The notes below the pieces were generated by a model. That model did no database searches. It worked only from the letters and a program-made list of their open reading frames with translations, and was not told the DNA's origin. This document shows positions 26,082-35,280 of a stretch of DNA of 64,000 bases, in pieces (the first letter of the stretch is position 1; the number at the start of each line of letters is the position of its first letter). The translations under genes and the position numbers were made by a program. The stretch lies in NCBI RefSeq assembly GCF_000829455.1, contig NZ_JXAK01000002.1, positions 1 through 64,000 of the forward strand, read 5' to 3'. This stretch comes from Gordoniibacillus kamchatkensis (lineage in GTDB: Bacteria > Bacillota > Bacilli > Paenibacillales > NBRC-103111).

Positions 26082-27212
26082 ATGCCATCATCTGACTATC
26101 CTCACCGGGAATACTTCGCCGAGCGTCTGCTTGCTTGGTACCGGCGGGGCAAGCGCGACCTGCCTTGGCGGCGGAGCCGCGATCCTTACCATATATGGGT
26201 GTCCGAAGTGATGCTGCAGCAGACCCGCGTCGAAACGGTCATTCCTTACTATCACCGGTTTCTGGAACGGTTCCCGACGATCGATGCCCTCGCCGCCGCG
26301 CCGGAAGAGGAAGTGCTGAAGCTGTGGGAAGGGCTCGGCTACTATTCGCGCGCCCGCAATTTGCAAAGTGCCGTCCGCGAAGTGAAGGAACGTTACGGCG
26401 GCGTTGTGCCGGATACGAAAGAGGACATCGCCACGCTCAAAGGGGTTGGACCGTACACGTCCGGCGCCATTTTGTCCATCGCCTACAACAAGCCGGAGCC
26501 TGCTGTCGACGGCAACGTGATGCGGGTGCTGGCGCGCTTTTTTCTTATTGAGGAAGATATTATGAAGCCGGGCACGCGCACCGTCATGGAGAAGCTCGCG
26601 CGCAGCCTTATCCCGGACGGGGAGGCCGGCGATTTCAATCAGGCGCTGATGGAGTTCGGCGCGCTCGTCTGCTCTCCGCGGTCGCCGCAATGCCTCACAT
26701 GCCCTGTCATGGAGCGCTGCGCCGCCCGCCACGAAGGGAGAGAAGACGACCTTCCCGTCAAAAAAAAGGCGAAGCCGCCGCGCCCGGAGCGCCGGCTGGC
26801 CGCCTTTATCGAAGGGAGCGGCGAGCATGCCGGCAAAGTGCTCATCCGCCAGCGGCCGCAGGAAGGGCTGCTCGCGCGCATGTGGGAGCTGCCGCATATT
26901 TTGGTCGAGCAGGGCGCCGGCACAACGGATGACGAAGCGATGCGGCTCCTGCAAGGCCGACTGCTGCAGGACGAAACGCTCGATGTCTTGCCGCAGGAAC
27001 CGTTTATGCACGCCGAGCATACGTTCAGCCACATTCATTGGGACATGCAAGTGTACCGGTGCCGTCTCGCTTCTGCGGACGGCAAGACCGGCGGCGCGCT
27101 GCCGGAGCTGACGCCGTTTCACTATCGCTGGATGGGACACGAGGAAATGGAGCAGTACGCGTTTCCGAACGTTTTTGTACGGATATTCCGGGAGGCGTTC
27201 AAACAGGGCTGA
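26082..27212 (+). CDS. mutY: A/G-specific adenine DNA glycosylase
   Basis: Removes adenine paired with 8-oxoguanine. Catalytic Glu is in SEVMLQQTRVETV, the helix-hairpin-helix is LKGVGPYTSGAILSIAYN with the catalytic Asp in AVDGNVMRVLARFF, and four cysteines of the 4Fe-4S loop are in CSPRSPQCLTCPVMERC (about residues 195-211). The C-terminal third is the NUDIX-like 8-oxoG-recognition domain. An extended -10 (TGATATAAT, ending at 26061) and AGGAGG precede the ATG. The gene stands alone and converges on a LacI regulator. Confidence 0.95.
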   Translation: MPSSDYPHREYFAERLLAWYRRGKRDLPWRRSRDPYHIWVSEVMLQQTRVETVIPYYHRFLERFPTIDALAAAPEEEVLKLWEGLGYYSRARNLQSAVREVKERYGGVVPDTKEDIATLKGVGPYTSGAILSIAYNKPEPAVDGNVMRVLARFFLIEEDIMKPGTRTVMEKLARSLIPDGEAGDFNQALMEFGALVCSPRSPQCLTCPVMERCAARHEGREDDLPVKKKAKPPRPERRLAAFIEGSGEHAGKVLIRQRPQEGLLARMWELPHILVEQGAGTTDDEAMRLLQGRLLQDETLDVLPQEPFMHAEHTFSHIHWDMQVYRCRLASADGKTGGALPELTPFHYRWMGHEEMEQYAFPNVFVRIFREAFKQG

Positions 27213-27298
27213 CGCGACGGCTTGCCGGCTAGTTGTCGCGCATCCGGTTCGGCTTCAGGGTCGTGATCGTTTTGCTGTCGATCCGGCAATAGGCGGGT

Positions 27299-28318
27299 TT
27301 ACACGGGAGGAAGGCTCGATTCGCGCACGACGAGGCGGTGCGGAATGACGGCGCGAGGCTGCATCGTTTTCTCGCCTTTGATGCGGCGGATCAGCATTTG
27401 CGACGCCGTGTAGCCGATCTGGTATATGCCGATGTCGACCGAGCTGAGCGGAGGGGTGGCGAGCTCCGCCATCGGGGTATTGTTGAAGCCGATGATGCCG
27501 AGATCTTGCGGCACTTTGAAGCCGAGCTCGGTCAGCCCGCGCAAAACGCCGAACCCCACGAGGTCGTCAATGACGACGATGGCCGTCGGACGCTCCGGCA
27601 AGCTCATGAAGAACGACATCGCCTGATAGCCGCTCTCCTGCAAAAATTCCCCTTCCACGATCCATTCCGGAGACGATGCGAGACCCGCTTCCGCCAGCGC
27701 CTGGCGGTAACCGGCGAGCCGGTCCATGGATACGACCAAATTCGGCGGCCCGCTCACGAACCCGATCCGCCGGTGGCCCTGCGAGATGAGGTGGCGGGTT
27801 GCATCGTAGGACGCTTGTACATTGTCGTTGTCGACGGACAAAATGTCGGCATGCTCCTCGCTCCTCCCGACGAGCACGAACGGAAAATGCTCCTCCCGCA
27901 AAAAGTTGACGAGCGGATCGCGCTTGCGGGAGTGCAGCAGCAGAAGGCCGTCGACACGGCGTCCTTTGACGAGCCGGATGACCGCCTCCAGCTCTTCGCG
28001 TTCGGTAACGCCCGTCGCCATCAGGAGGTCGTAGGAAGTTCGCGACGAATGCGTCACGATGCCGCGAATCACTTCCGGAAAAAACATGTTCTGGAACAGC
28101 TCTTCCGCAGGTCGGGGCAAGACGATGCCGATCGTGCTCGTTGTTTTGGAGACGAGACTTTTGGCCATTACGTTCGGATGGTAGCCCATATCTGCCATAA
28201 TTTCTTTAACCTTGTTAACGGTAGCGGGGCTGATGCGCGGATGTCCGGAAATGACCCGCGATACGGTGGAAGGGGATACTCCGGCTCTTTTCGCGACATC
28301 GACAATCGTAACGGCCAT
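27299..28318 (-). CDS. LacI family transcriptional regulator
   Basis: 339 residues. The N-terminal helix-turn-helix (TIVDVAKRAGVSPSTVSRVI) and hinge (YHPNVMAKSLVSKTT) are typical, and the remainder is a sugar-binding-protein-like domain (about 60-335), so the effector is probably a sugar, as for MalR/CcpA relatives. GGAGGTGTTGGC precedes the start. It is divergent from the SDR gene, across a 287-bp gap in which AATGTTAACGCATT near 28373-28386 is a weak candidate operator. No sugar transporter is adjacent. Confidence 0.9.
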   Translation of the reverse strand: MAVTIVDVAKRAGVSPSTVSRVISGHPRISPATVNKVKEIMADMGYHPNVMAKSLVSKTTSTIGIVLPRPAEELFQNMFFPEVIRGIVTHSSRTSYDLLMATGVTEREELEAVIRLVKGRRVDGLLLLHSRKRDPLVNFLREEHFPFVLVGRSEEHADILSVDNDNVQASYDATRHLISQGHRRIGFVSGPPNLVVSMDRLAGYRQALAEAGLASSPEWIVEGEFLQESGYQAMSFFMSLPERPTAIVVIDDLVGFGVLRGLTELGFKVPQDLGIIGFNNTPMAELATPPLSSVDIGIYQIGYTASQMLIRRIKGEKTMQPRAVIPHRLVVRESSLPPV

Positions 28319-28605
28319 GCCAACACCTCCGGTGCAGACGTTTCAAGCATCGTTTTGCTTGATGTATATGGTAATGTTAACGCATTCATTTGGCCCTGTA
28401 AATATGGACAGCGCTTCGTTTCGCACGTTTGCGCCTTTGGCCGGGCAGCTTCGGCAGCGCGCCGAAATTGCGTACAGCCTTGCGCGCCAATATGTGAGCA
28501 ACACTTCAAAAGCACCCTTGTGATAAAACGATAACAGACGAACGAGAGCCAAAACATGGAACACTTCGCCGTCTGCGTTTAAAAAATCCGAGGGAGATGG
28601 GTTAT

Positions 28606-29370
28606 ATGAGCAAGCTGAAAGGGAAAGTTGCATTGGTCACGGGAGCGAGCCGCGGGATAGGACGGGCCATCGCACGGCGCCTGGCCCAAGACGGCGCACT
28701 CGTCGCCGTTCATTACGGCGCAAATCGTGGTGCCGCGGAGGAGACGGTTCGATCCGTTGAGAACAGCGGCGGGGAGGCATTCGCTATCGGGGCGGAGCTT
28801 GCGGCGCCAAGCGGGGTGCAAGCCCTCTTCGAAATACTCGATGCGGAGCTGCGGCAGCGGACGGGCGGTACCGGTTTCGATATTTTGGTGAACAACGCCG
28901 GAATCGGGCAGTATAGTACAATTGAAGATATCACGGAAGATTCGTTCAACGAAGTGATGGCGATCAACGTCAAAGCTCCGCTCTTCCTGATCCAGCAAGC
29001 GCTTCGCCGCATGAGAGACGGAGGGCGCATCATTAACATCTCGTCGGCTACGACAAGGATTGCGTTTCCGAACGTTCTCGCTTACAGCATGACCAAGGGA
29101 GCGGTCAATACGCTTACTTTGACGTTAGCCAAGCAATTAGGAGCGAGGGGTATTACTGTCAATGCAATCCTGCCGGGGATCATCGACACCGATATGAATG
29201 CCGCAACTTTGCAGGATCCGGAGGGGCGGAAGTTCGCAGCCGGCTTGTCCGTTTTCGGCCGATGGGGAGAAACCGGCGACGTTGCGGATATAGCCGCTTT
29301 TCTGGCCTCGCCCGACAGCCGCTGGATGACCGGCCAACTGCTTGACGCCAGCGGCGGCACCGCGTTGTAA
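28606..29370 (+). CDS. Short-chain dehydrogenase/reductase (SDR)
   Basis: Classical NAD(P)-dependent SDR of 254 residues. The cofactor motif is TGASRGIG near residues 12-19, NNAG follows near 92, and the catalytic Ser-Tyr-Lys are in NISSATTR and YSMTKGAVN. The C-terminal MTGQLLDASGGTAL is typical of 3-oxoacyl-ACP-reductase-like members. The ATG at 28606 follows GAGGGAG; an ATG three codons earlier is too close to it. The substrate is unknown. It is divergent from the LacI gene, which may control it. Confidence 0.9.
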   Translation: MSKLKGKVALVTGASRGIGRAIARRLAQDGALVAVHYGANRGAAEETVRSVENSGGEAFAIGAELAAPSGVQALFEILDAELRQRTGGTGFDILVNNAGIGQYSTIEDITEDSFNEVMAINVKAPLFLIQQALRRMRDGGRIINISSATTRIAFPNVLAYSMTKGAVNTLTLTLAKQLGARGITVNAILPGIIDTDMNAATLQDPEGRKFAAGLSVFGRWGETGDVADIAAFLASPDSRWMTGQLLDASGGTAL

Positions 29371-29397
29371 TTTAGCCGCTGTTGCTTGTAAAAAAAC

Positions 29398-29442
29398 GCG
29401 GCAGTGCGAAGCCGATTGTCTCGGCCTGCACTGCCGCCTTTT
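29398..29442. terminator. Bidirectional terminator between SDR and uracil permease
   Basis: GCGGCAGTGC (29398-29407) pairs with GCACTGCCGC (29428-29437), with an inner GCCGA/TCGGC hairpin, flanked by AAAAAAA on the left and TTTT on the right. It serves both converging genes. Confidence 0.85.
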
Positions 29443-29471
29443 CGCTTGTCGGGGCCGGCGAAGGCTTCGGG

Positions 29472-30740
29472 CTAGTCGTCGTTCGACAGCCGCAGCGCTT
29501 CGAACGTTTTAAACAGCAAGCTGAGCACGATGGCGGTCACCGTCGCCAGCGCCATCCCCTTCAGCTCGAAATTACCGATGCGGAGGGCGGCGCCGCTAAT
29601 GCCGATGACGAGCACGACGGTAGTCAGCACAAGGTTGACGGGCTTCGAGTAATCAACCTTCGTCTCGACCAGCATGCGGATGCCGGAGGCGGCGATGACG
29701 CCGAACAGCAGCAAGGACACGCCGCCCATTACGGCGGTAGGAATCGATTGGATGAGCGCCGACAGCTTGCCGACGAAGGAAAGCACGATCGCCAAGACGG
29801 CGGCGCGCCGACGACCCAGACGGAATAGACGCGGCTGATCGCCATGACGCCGATATTTTCGCCGTAAGTCGTGTTCGGGGTCGAGCCCGCGAAGCCGGAG
29901 ATGACCGTAGAGATGCCGTTGCCGAGCAGCGAGCGGCTCAGACCGGGATCTTTGGACAAATCCTGGCCGACGATGTTGCCCGTAACGATCAGGTGGCCGA
30001 TATGTTCGGCGATCACGACGAGGGCGGCCGGGGCGATAATGGCGATGCTCGGCCAGTTGAAAGCGGGCGAGTAGAAAGTAGGCAGCTGCAGCCACGCGGC
30101 ATCCGCTACGGACAGTTTGACAAGACCGAGAAAGCCTGCCAACGCATAGCCGACCACAATCGCGACGAGAATCGGGATCACCTTAAGAAAACCGCGGAAC
30201 AGCACAGAGCCGACGACGCCGACCGCGAGCGTGACGAGCGAGACGGTTACGGTGGCGGCGTCCGGCGACCAGCCCGCCGGGGCGCCGGCAGGGGGCGGTC
30301 AGCCCGGCCATTCCGGCGGCAGTCGGCACAAGCTCAAGGCCGATGACGGCGACGATAGCGCCCATGGCCGCGGGCGGGAACACGACGTCAAGCCAGCGCG
30401 TTCCGGCGAGCCGGATAATAAGCGCGACAAGGCAGAAGATGACCCCGACGACGATAAAGCCGCCAAGCGCAGCCCGGTAGCCTTGCGAGGCCAGAACGAC
30501 GAAGACGGGCGACAGGAAGGCGAAGCTGGAGCCGAGGTAGGCCGGGATTTTCCCTTTGGTGATAAACAGGTACAGCAAAGTCCCGATCCCGTTCATGAGC
30601 AAAATAGTAGCCGGGTCCACCTTGAACAAAATCGGGACGAGCACAGTGGAGCCGAACATCGCGAATAGATGCTGCAGGCTGAGCGGAATGCCGGCGAGCA
30701 GCGACGGGCGTTCCTGAACTTGAATGACTTTTGGCAACGG
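29472..30740 (-). CDS. Uracil/xanthine (NCS2) permease, frameshifted twice as read
   Basis: Nucleobase:cation symporter 2, a cytoplasmic membrane importer of uracil or a related base. The three reading frames join into one 420-residue family member: SLLAGIPLSLQHLFAMFGST and AYLGSSFAFLSPV at the front, then AEHIGHLIVTGNIVG and GFAGSTPNTTYGENIGVMA (conserved substrate motif), and VMGGVSLLLFGVIAASGIR later. Reading breaks at a G5 run (30291-30295, one base too many) and near 29800 (one G missing in GGCGCGCC). The start is best set at TTG 30740, eight bases after GGGGG. The conserved sequence on both sides suggests sequencing error. No PyrR or riboswitch leader is evident. Confidence 0.85.
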
Positions 30741-30746
30741 CAACAA

Positions 30747-31009
30747 TCCCCCAGATCATTAATGCGACACGCTGTTCCTTATCTTACCACAATTTGCGCG
30801 TTGTTTTGCGAGGAACAGAGTTATTTGCCGGCAATCACACATCAGAAACGCAGTTGAGCCAGTTATTGCGTCAGATAGCGGATCAGAATTAAACACCGTT
30901 CCGTTATGGCTCTAAAACGGACTAGCGGACAGAGGAGACGTTATGATTATCGAACACCACTTGTATTAAGGGGACGCAGGACGCATCTTTTTCGAACCAG
31001 CCTTATCGG
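30747..31009. other. Intergenic stretch with a degenerate palindromic element
   Basis: TAGCGGATC...CCGTTCCGTTATGG at about 30876-30909 resembles a decayed copy of the GGAA/TTCC palindromes found near acpS. No gene is visible. Confidence 0.4.
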
Positions 31010-31534
31010 CTATGTTTTCCTAGTCCGTAGTTCTTGTATCGTCCGAGCGAGCCAGTCTTTCTCGCACTGCAACAAAGCAATGCGGTGTTTGATCGACAGG
31101 TCGACCCCGGTTCCGTGCCCGTGCTGCGGGACCAAGGATAGCATGCCGAGGAAATGGTCGACCTTTTGCATTTTTTCCTCCAGCAGTTTAACGGCCTCTT
31201 GCCCGTTCAGATGATCGATAAACATAAACCCTATATTCCCCGCAGGCGTCACATTGTCCGCAGTCGCTATGCTGGCTCGCAGCAGTTCGAGAAACCGCCG
31301 TTCCCCGCTCGGGGTAATCGTATATATTTGACGCTGAGGGCGATTGCCTTCTTGTTCGACGGAAACCTCCACGAATCCGCCTTGATTGAGGCGCTTCAAA
31401 ATGGAGTAAGCCGTCGCTTTTTTCATATCGGATACTTGTCCCAAATTTTTCTCGATGAATTCGTTGATCTGGTATCCGTGCTGGCTTTGGGCCATCAACA
31501 AGCCGAGAACCAGCAGCTCGCGTTCATCCGTCAT
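31010..31534 (-). CDS. PadR family transcriptional regulator
   Basis: 174 residues with a winged-helix DNA-binding domain (ELLVLGLLMAQSQHGYQINE, then MKKATAYSILKRLNQGGFVE) and a long C-terminal helical dimerisation region (about 85-170), like the AphA/Vir-type PadR group. The start at 31534 follows AGGAGGTGC. The gene is divergent from a small membrane protein gene and the gap holds inverted repeats, so autoregulation and control of that neighbour are likely. Confidence 0.88.
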   Translation of the reverse strand: MTDERELLVLGLLMAQSQHGYQINEFIEKNLGQVSDMKKATAYSILKRLNQGGFVEVSVEQEGNRPQRQIYTITPSGERRFLELLRASIATADNVTPAGNIGFMFIDHLNGQEAVKLLEEKMQKVDHFLGMLSLVPQHGHGTGVDLSIKHRIALLQCEKDWLARTIQELRTRKT

Positions 31535-31561
31535 GAAAGCACCTCCTGTACGGTTCATTAT

Positions 31562-31635
31562 AGTCACTCTTGACTAAAAGCGCAAAAGCTGTTACTCTTA
31601 CTCACGTCGAAATAATCATACGTGACTATACACGT
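31562..31635. promoter_or_regulatory. Inverted repeats, candidate PadR operators
   Basis: AGTCA-CTCT-TGACT (31562-31575) and ACGTG-N6-CACGT (31620-31635) are perfect inverted repeats sharing a GTGACT/AGTCAC core. They lie in the 279-bp region between the divergent padR and membrane-protein genes. Confidence 0.55.
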
Positions 31636-31813
31636 GTGATTATATAGCTCGCAGCTATCGCAACAAGGCCAAACTTCATGCCCGTTAAAGGAGGATTGCC
31701 ATACGCAGCTGAAAGGGTATATGAGCCTCCGTACGCCGAAAAATAGGCCAGGGAGGGCGAGTTAAGCTGAACTATTTTCTACAACAATACATTTTCCCAA
31801 GGAGGTTAACGCA

Positions 31814-32266
31814 TTGTTCGGTGTGTTTCTATTTCTTCATTTAGCCGGGTTGTCGATATGGGTCGGTTCCATTGCCGCCATCGCCGTAATGCTTGTCCTG
31901 ATGAAAAAGCAGCTGGAGTCGAAAGCGGTCGGGGCCTTGGCGCAGCGGACGGTTCGGACGTTCAACATGATTACTCATCCAAGCTCTTTTCTCGTCTTGA
32001 TCAGCGGCGTGCTGATGCTTGTCGGCATGGGCATGACGCATGAGTCCGATAAACCTTTCTGGATGCACTACATGGAGAAGGCGGGAGGGACTTTCATCCT
32101 GCTGTTTATCATCGTGATATCGATCCTTGGCAAAAAGCTGGTGAAAAAGCTCATTGCTGGCAACGAACGGGACGCAGCCGCCGGAATCAATAAATACGTC
32201 TATGGGATGACGGTCAGTCTTGCGTTTATTTTATCCGTAGTTTACGTTGTTTCCGCAAAAATATAA
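31814..32266 (+). CDS. Four-helix membrane protein (DUF2269/CopD-like)
   Basis: 150 residues with four membrane helices; the opening FGVFLFLHLAGLSIWVGSIAA, with a helix His, and the second His/Trp-containing region SDKPFWMHYMEKAGG recall DUF2269/CopD-like or small cytochrome b-like proteins, but no certain family is claimed. The start is TTG with AAGGAGG seven bases in front. It is the only gene facing the PadR gene, so PadR probably regulates it in response to membrane-active or phenolic compounds. A terminator shared with sodA follows. Confidence 0.7.
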   Translation: MFGVFLFLHLAGLSIWVGSIAAIAVMLVLMKKQLESKAVGALAQRTVRTFNMITHPSSFLVLISGVLMLVGMGMTHESDKPFWMHYMEKAGGTFILLFIIVISILGKKLVKKLIAGNERDAAAGINKYVYGMTVSLAFILSVVYVVSAKI

Positions 32267-32291
32267 GCCGACCAGCCGCGGCAAAAACGCC

Positions 32292-32321
32292 AAGGGGCCG
32301 TCTCATGGACGGCCCCTTTAG
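32292..32321. terminator. Bidirectional terminator
   Basis: AAGGGGCCGTC (32292-32302) pairs with GACGGCCCCTT (32308-32318) between two convergent genes. Confidence 0.85.
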
Positions 32322-32332
32322 GCATTGCTTTA

Positions 32333-32944
32333 TTACTTCGCAGCTTCGTAGCGCTTGCCGACTTCCGCCCAGTTGATCACGTTGAAGAACGCTTGGATGT
32401 AGTCCGGACGCTTGTTTTGGTATTTCAGGTAGTAGGCGTGCTCCCAAACGTCGATGCCCAGGATCGGCGTTTCGCCTTCCATGATCGGGCTGTCTTGGTT
32501 CGGCAGCGAGTATACTTTCAGCTTGCCGTCTTTGCCGACGACAAGGAACGCCCAGCCGGAGCCGAAGCGGGTCGTAGCGGCAGCGGCGAAAGTTTCCTTG
32601 AACTTATCGAAGCCGCCAAGGTCGCTTTCGATAGCGGCAGCGAGCGCGCCCGTCGGGGCTCCGCCGCCGTTCGGGCCGATCGTTTCCCAGAACAGGGAGT
32701 GGTTGGCATGGCCGCCTCCGTTGTTGCGGACAGCGGTGCGAATGTCTTCCGGCACGCTGTTCAGGTCGCCGATCAAGTCGTTCAGCGACTTGTCGTGCAG
32801 CTCGGGATGCTTGTCGAGCGCAGCGTTGAGGTTCGTTACATAAGCGTTGTGATGACGGTCGTGGTGAATCATCATCGTCGTTTCGTCGATGTGGGGCTCC
32901 AGCGCGTTGTTTGCGTAAGGCAGCGGCGGCAATTGATGTGCCAT
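32333..32944 (-). CDS. sodA: Superoxide dismutase, Fe/Mn family
   Basis: Converts superoxide to oxygen and hydrogen peroxide in the cytoplasm. At 203 residues it is a normal SodA. Metal ligands are seen in HPHxD-type context [20 protein letters not shown] (His near 27), [14 protein letters not shown] (His near 82), and [11 protein letters not shown] (Asp and His near 165-169). GGGAGGTATATGCC precedes the start. Another SOD domain, fused to an extra region, is encoded at 41419-42984. Regulation is not evident from sequence. Confidence 0.96.
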   Translation of the reverse strand: MAHQLPPLPYANNALEPHIDETTMMIHHDRHHNAYVTNLNAALDKHPELHDKSLNDLIGDLNSVPEDIRTAVRNNGGGHANHSLFWETIGPNGGGAPTGALAAAIESDLGGFDKFKETFAAAATTRFGSGWAFLVVGKDGKLKVYSLPNQDSPIMEGETPILGIDVWEHAYYLKYQNKRPDYIQAFFNVINWAEVGKRYEAAK

Positions 32945-33051
32945 GGCATATACCTCCCAAAATTATGTAGTGACGTCTATCATTATGACCGATTTACGAT
33001 AATAAATCAACATGTATGTTTACTAAGTCGGGCGTGTGCAAAATGCCTCGG

Positions 33052-33249
33052 CTATCGCTTCAGCCCGCCCCGGCGCTCGATTTCCTGAATGATCTGGCCG
33101 TGTATATGAACGCCCTGCGCGTTCAACCACGGCGAGAGCTCGCTCATGACATGGTGGTGATAGCGAAGCTCCTCGTCGCTCCAGGCCGAAGTGCCCAGCG
33201 TACTTAAGTCGTGCAGCTGTCTGCGCCCCTGCGCCGATTCCAATGCCAT
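33052..33249 (-). CDS. Small conserved-looking protein of 65 residues
   Basis: AAGGAGGAACGTTCGG in front of the ATG gives strong translational support. The product is hydrophilic, with WSDEELRYHHHVMSELSPWL in the centre and a basic end. I recall similar short proteins in Paenibacillus but know no function. It lies between sodA (same strand) and a GNAT gene on the other strand. Confidence 0.65.
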   Translation of the reverse strand: MALESAQGRRQLHDLSTLGTSAWSDEELRYHHHVMSELSPWLNAQGVHIHGQIIQEIERRGGLKR

Positions 33250-33527
33250 CCGAACGTTCCTCCTTTCTGTCCTCGGCCTGCATGACCGCCTCGAACTACT
33301 ATATCCGGAATCAACTTCCTATATTCGTGAAACGCGTCAAAATGGAAGCATAACCGAGCATTTTCCATGCAATCGCTTGCAATAAAGCGCTTCCACAAAA
33401 TATTTTGAGTTTTTGTAAAGTTTTTCGCGAAATCCGGCATTTTTCAGCAGGACTTCGTGTTCTTTTGTCGTATTCATTAAGATACGGCAAAAATTTTTTC
33501 GCGTTATTTCGCGTTAGGGAGAGACCG

Positions 33528-33959
33528 ATGATCGTACGTTCCTTTCAGCTGGCTGATTATCAGCCTTTAACCGAGCTTTTGGAGGAAGCATTGTCCGAGG
33601 AGTGCTATGAAGAGACGATCCAGGCGTTCGCCCGCCAAATCGGCTGGGACAGCGAGCTTGTGCTCGTGGCAGAGCAGGACGAGCAGCTTGTCGGCATGAT
33701 TATGGGCACGATCGACAACAACAACGGTTACTACTATCGAATCGCGGTTGCCGCCGGGCATCGGCGCAAAGGCATAGGCAAGACGCTCATTGCCGCGCTA
33801 AAGCAGCGTTTCCAAATGCGCAAGGTGAGCAAAATTTTCATTTCCGTCGACGTCCATAACGAAGTGGTGCTGCCCGTTTACGAATCGGCCGGTTACTTGT
33901 CCTCCGATTTCTCGCGCACTCCGCACCGCCTCAGCATTTTGAAAAAGATCAGCGTTTAG
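33528..33959 (+). CDS. GNAT family N-acetyltransferase
   Basis: 143 residues with the GNAT fold. The acetyl-CoA loop is in RIAVAAGHRRKGIGKTLIAA (R-x2-G-x-G/A type), preceded by LVAEQDEQLVGMIMGTI and followed by ISVDVHNEVVLPVYESAGY. The ATG at 33528 follows AGGGAGAGACCG. An open frame reaching back to 33405 is a leader without a ribosome site. The acyl acceptor is unknown. It is upstream of the DUF402 and signal-peptidase genes, with a 172-bp gap. Confidence 0.88.
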   Translation: MIVRSFQLADYQPLTELLEEALSEECYEETIQAFARQIGWDSELVLVAEQDEQLVGMIMGTIDNNNGYYYRIAVAAGHRRKGIGKTLIAALKQRFQMRKVSKIFISVDVHNEVVLPVYESAGYLSSDFSRTPHRLSILKKISV

Positions 33960-34131
33960 GCGTTAAGCTGGAGGAGTAACGGCAAGCAATACGCAGGCGT
34001 CTCACAACCAGCTTAACGCCAAGGCTGTGAGCAATTACGTATACAAGCATATCTCGCCACCCGTTGCAAATGGGGAGCGGATATGCTTTTCTATTAGTAA
34101 CAAGGATAAAAGGCACGAGGTGCTTGACGCT

Positions 34132-34689
34132 ATGCACGAATACACGCCATATTTGATCAAGAGCTTCAAGCACGACGGACATCTGCATCGCATGTGGCTG
34201 CAAAACTGGCTCGTGCCCGATGCGCAGCTACTCCCGGAGCACCGGCGCGAAGCGATGATGGTGTTCATCAACTCGCAGACCAAAATTCAGGAGGCGGACG
34301 GCAAAGAATGGACGAGTCGCATTCCCGGCATTTCCTTCTTTATTCCGGGCGAGTGGTACAACGTCGTCGCGCTGCTTGAGGAACAGGGCGTTCGCTACTA
34401 CTGCAATGTCGCTTCTCCGCCTTATGTGGCCGGAAACGTGCTGACTTATATCGACTACGATTTAGACGTCATCCGGTTGTCGGGAGGCGAAGTGCATATT
34501 GTCGATCAGGAAGAGTACGAGCAGCACCGCGCCTCTTATCATTATTCCGAAGCCGTCCACCAGAAAGTTCAGAACGGTCTGCAGGCGCTCCTGAAGCGCA
34601 TTGCGGGCGGCGGCGCTCCTTTTGACGACGATTGGGCCTACCGCTCTTTCGAGCGGTGGAACAGAAGCCAGGGCGGAGCCGCGCGATGA
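34132..34689 (+). CDS. DUF402 protein, YgaC/Ntdp-like nucleoside tri- and diphosphatase
   Basis: The sequence follows B. subtilis YgaC and Staphylococcus Ntdp, which hydrolyse nucleoside tri- and diphosphates: YLIKSFKHDGHLHRMW, then GKEWTSRIPGISFFIPGEWYNV, YYCNVASPPYVAG and YIDYDLDV with metal-binding acidic residues, and a W-Y-R end. The ATG at 34132 is chosen because GAGGTG lies nine bases upstream and the resulting 185 residues match the family size; a GTG at 34027 would add 35 atypical residues. The stop lies near the signal peptidase start. Confidence 0.85.
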   Translation: MHEYTPYLIKSFKHDGHLHRMWLQNWLVPDAQLLPEHRREAMMVFINSQTKIQEADGKEWTSRIPGISFFIPGEWYNVVALLEEQGVRYYCNVASPPYVAGNVLTYIDYDLDVIRLSGGEVHIVDQEEYEQHRASYHYSEAVHQKVQNGLQALLKRIAGGGAPFDDDWAYRSFERWNRSQGGAAR

Positions 34690-34706
34690 GAGCGGGGGAG
34701 AGCCGC

Positions 34707-35273
34707 ATGGGCGAGCGCCGCGATTCGGATGCGGGGGAACGGCCCTTTTTGGCGGAAGTGTGGGATTGGATGAAAGCGACGGGAGTAGCGCTGCTCGCGG
34801 TGCTGCTCATCCACCAGTTCGGCTTCAATTTCTCGACGGTGCGCGGCCAATCGATGCGGCCGACGATCCAGGAGGGGGAGTGGCTGTTCGTCAATAAGAC
34901 CGCCGTCTGGCTCACCCGGCCGCATCGGGGCGATGTCGTTATTTTGAAGGAGCCGCCGGTCGCGCGGAGCACTGCCGAGCATCCGTACCTCGTCAAGAGA
35001 GTCGTGGCGGTCGCCGGGGATAAAGTGGAAATTCGGCGGGGAAAGCTGTATGTAAACGGTCAGGAGACCGACGAGCCGTATACCGATTCCCCCGTCGAAG
35101 ACGGCGACTACGGGCCGATTGATGTCGGCCCGCGGCAAGTATTCGTCATGGGCGACAACCGCCGTCTGCATGCCAGCGAGGACAGCCGCACGTTCGGACC
35201 TGTGCCGCTCTCGCTCGTGCAAGGGCGGGCGGAATTTATTTTGTGGCCGTTCTCCAAGAAGGGATGGCTGTAA
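34707..35273 (+). CDS. Type I signal peptidase
   Basis: Membrane protease that cuts signal peptides from exported proteins. One N-terminal membrane helix (about 19-38, ATGVALLAVLLIHQFGF) is followed by the catalytic Ser in GQSMRPTIQEGEW and the Lys in HPYLVKRVVAVAGD; FVMGDNRRLHASEDSRTFGP is box D/E. 188 residues, the normal SipS size. Start at 34707, six bases after GGGGGAG; an earlier ATG at 34686 overlaps the stop of the DUF402 gene. Sits eight bases before queG. Confidence 0.93.
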   Translation: MGERRDSDAGERPFLAEVWDWMKATGVALLAVLLIHQFGFNFSTVRGQSMRPTIQEGEWLFVNKTAVWLTRPHRGDVVILKEPPVARSTAEHPYLVKRVVAVAGDKVEIRRGKLYVNGQETDEPYTDSPVEDGDYGPIDVGPRQVFVMGDNRRLHASEDSRTFGPVPLSLVQGRAEFILWPFSKKGWL

Positions 35274-35280
35274 CGAAGCA

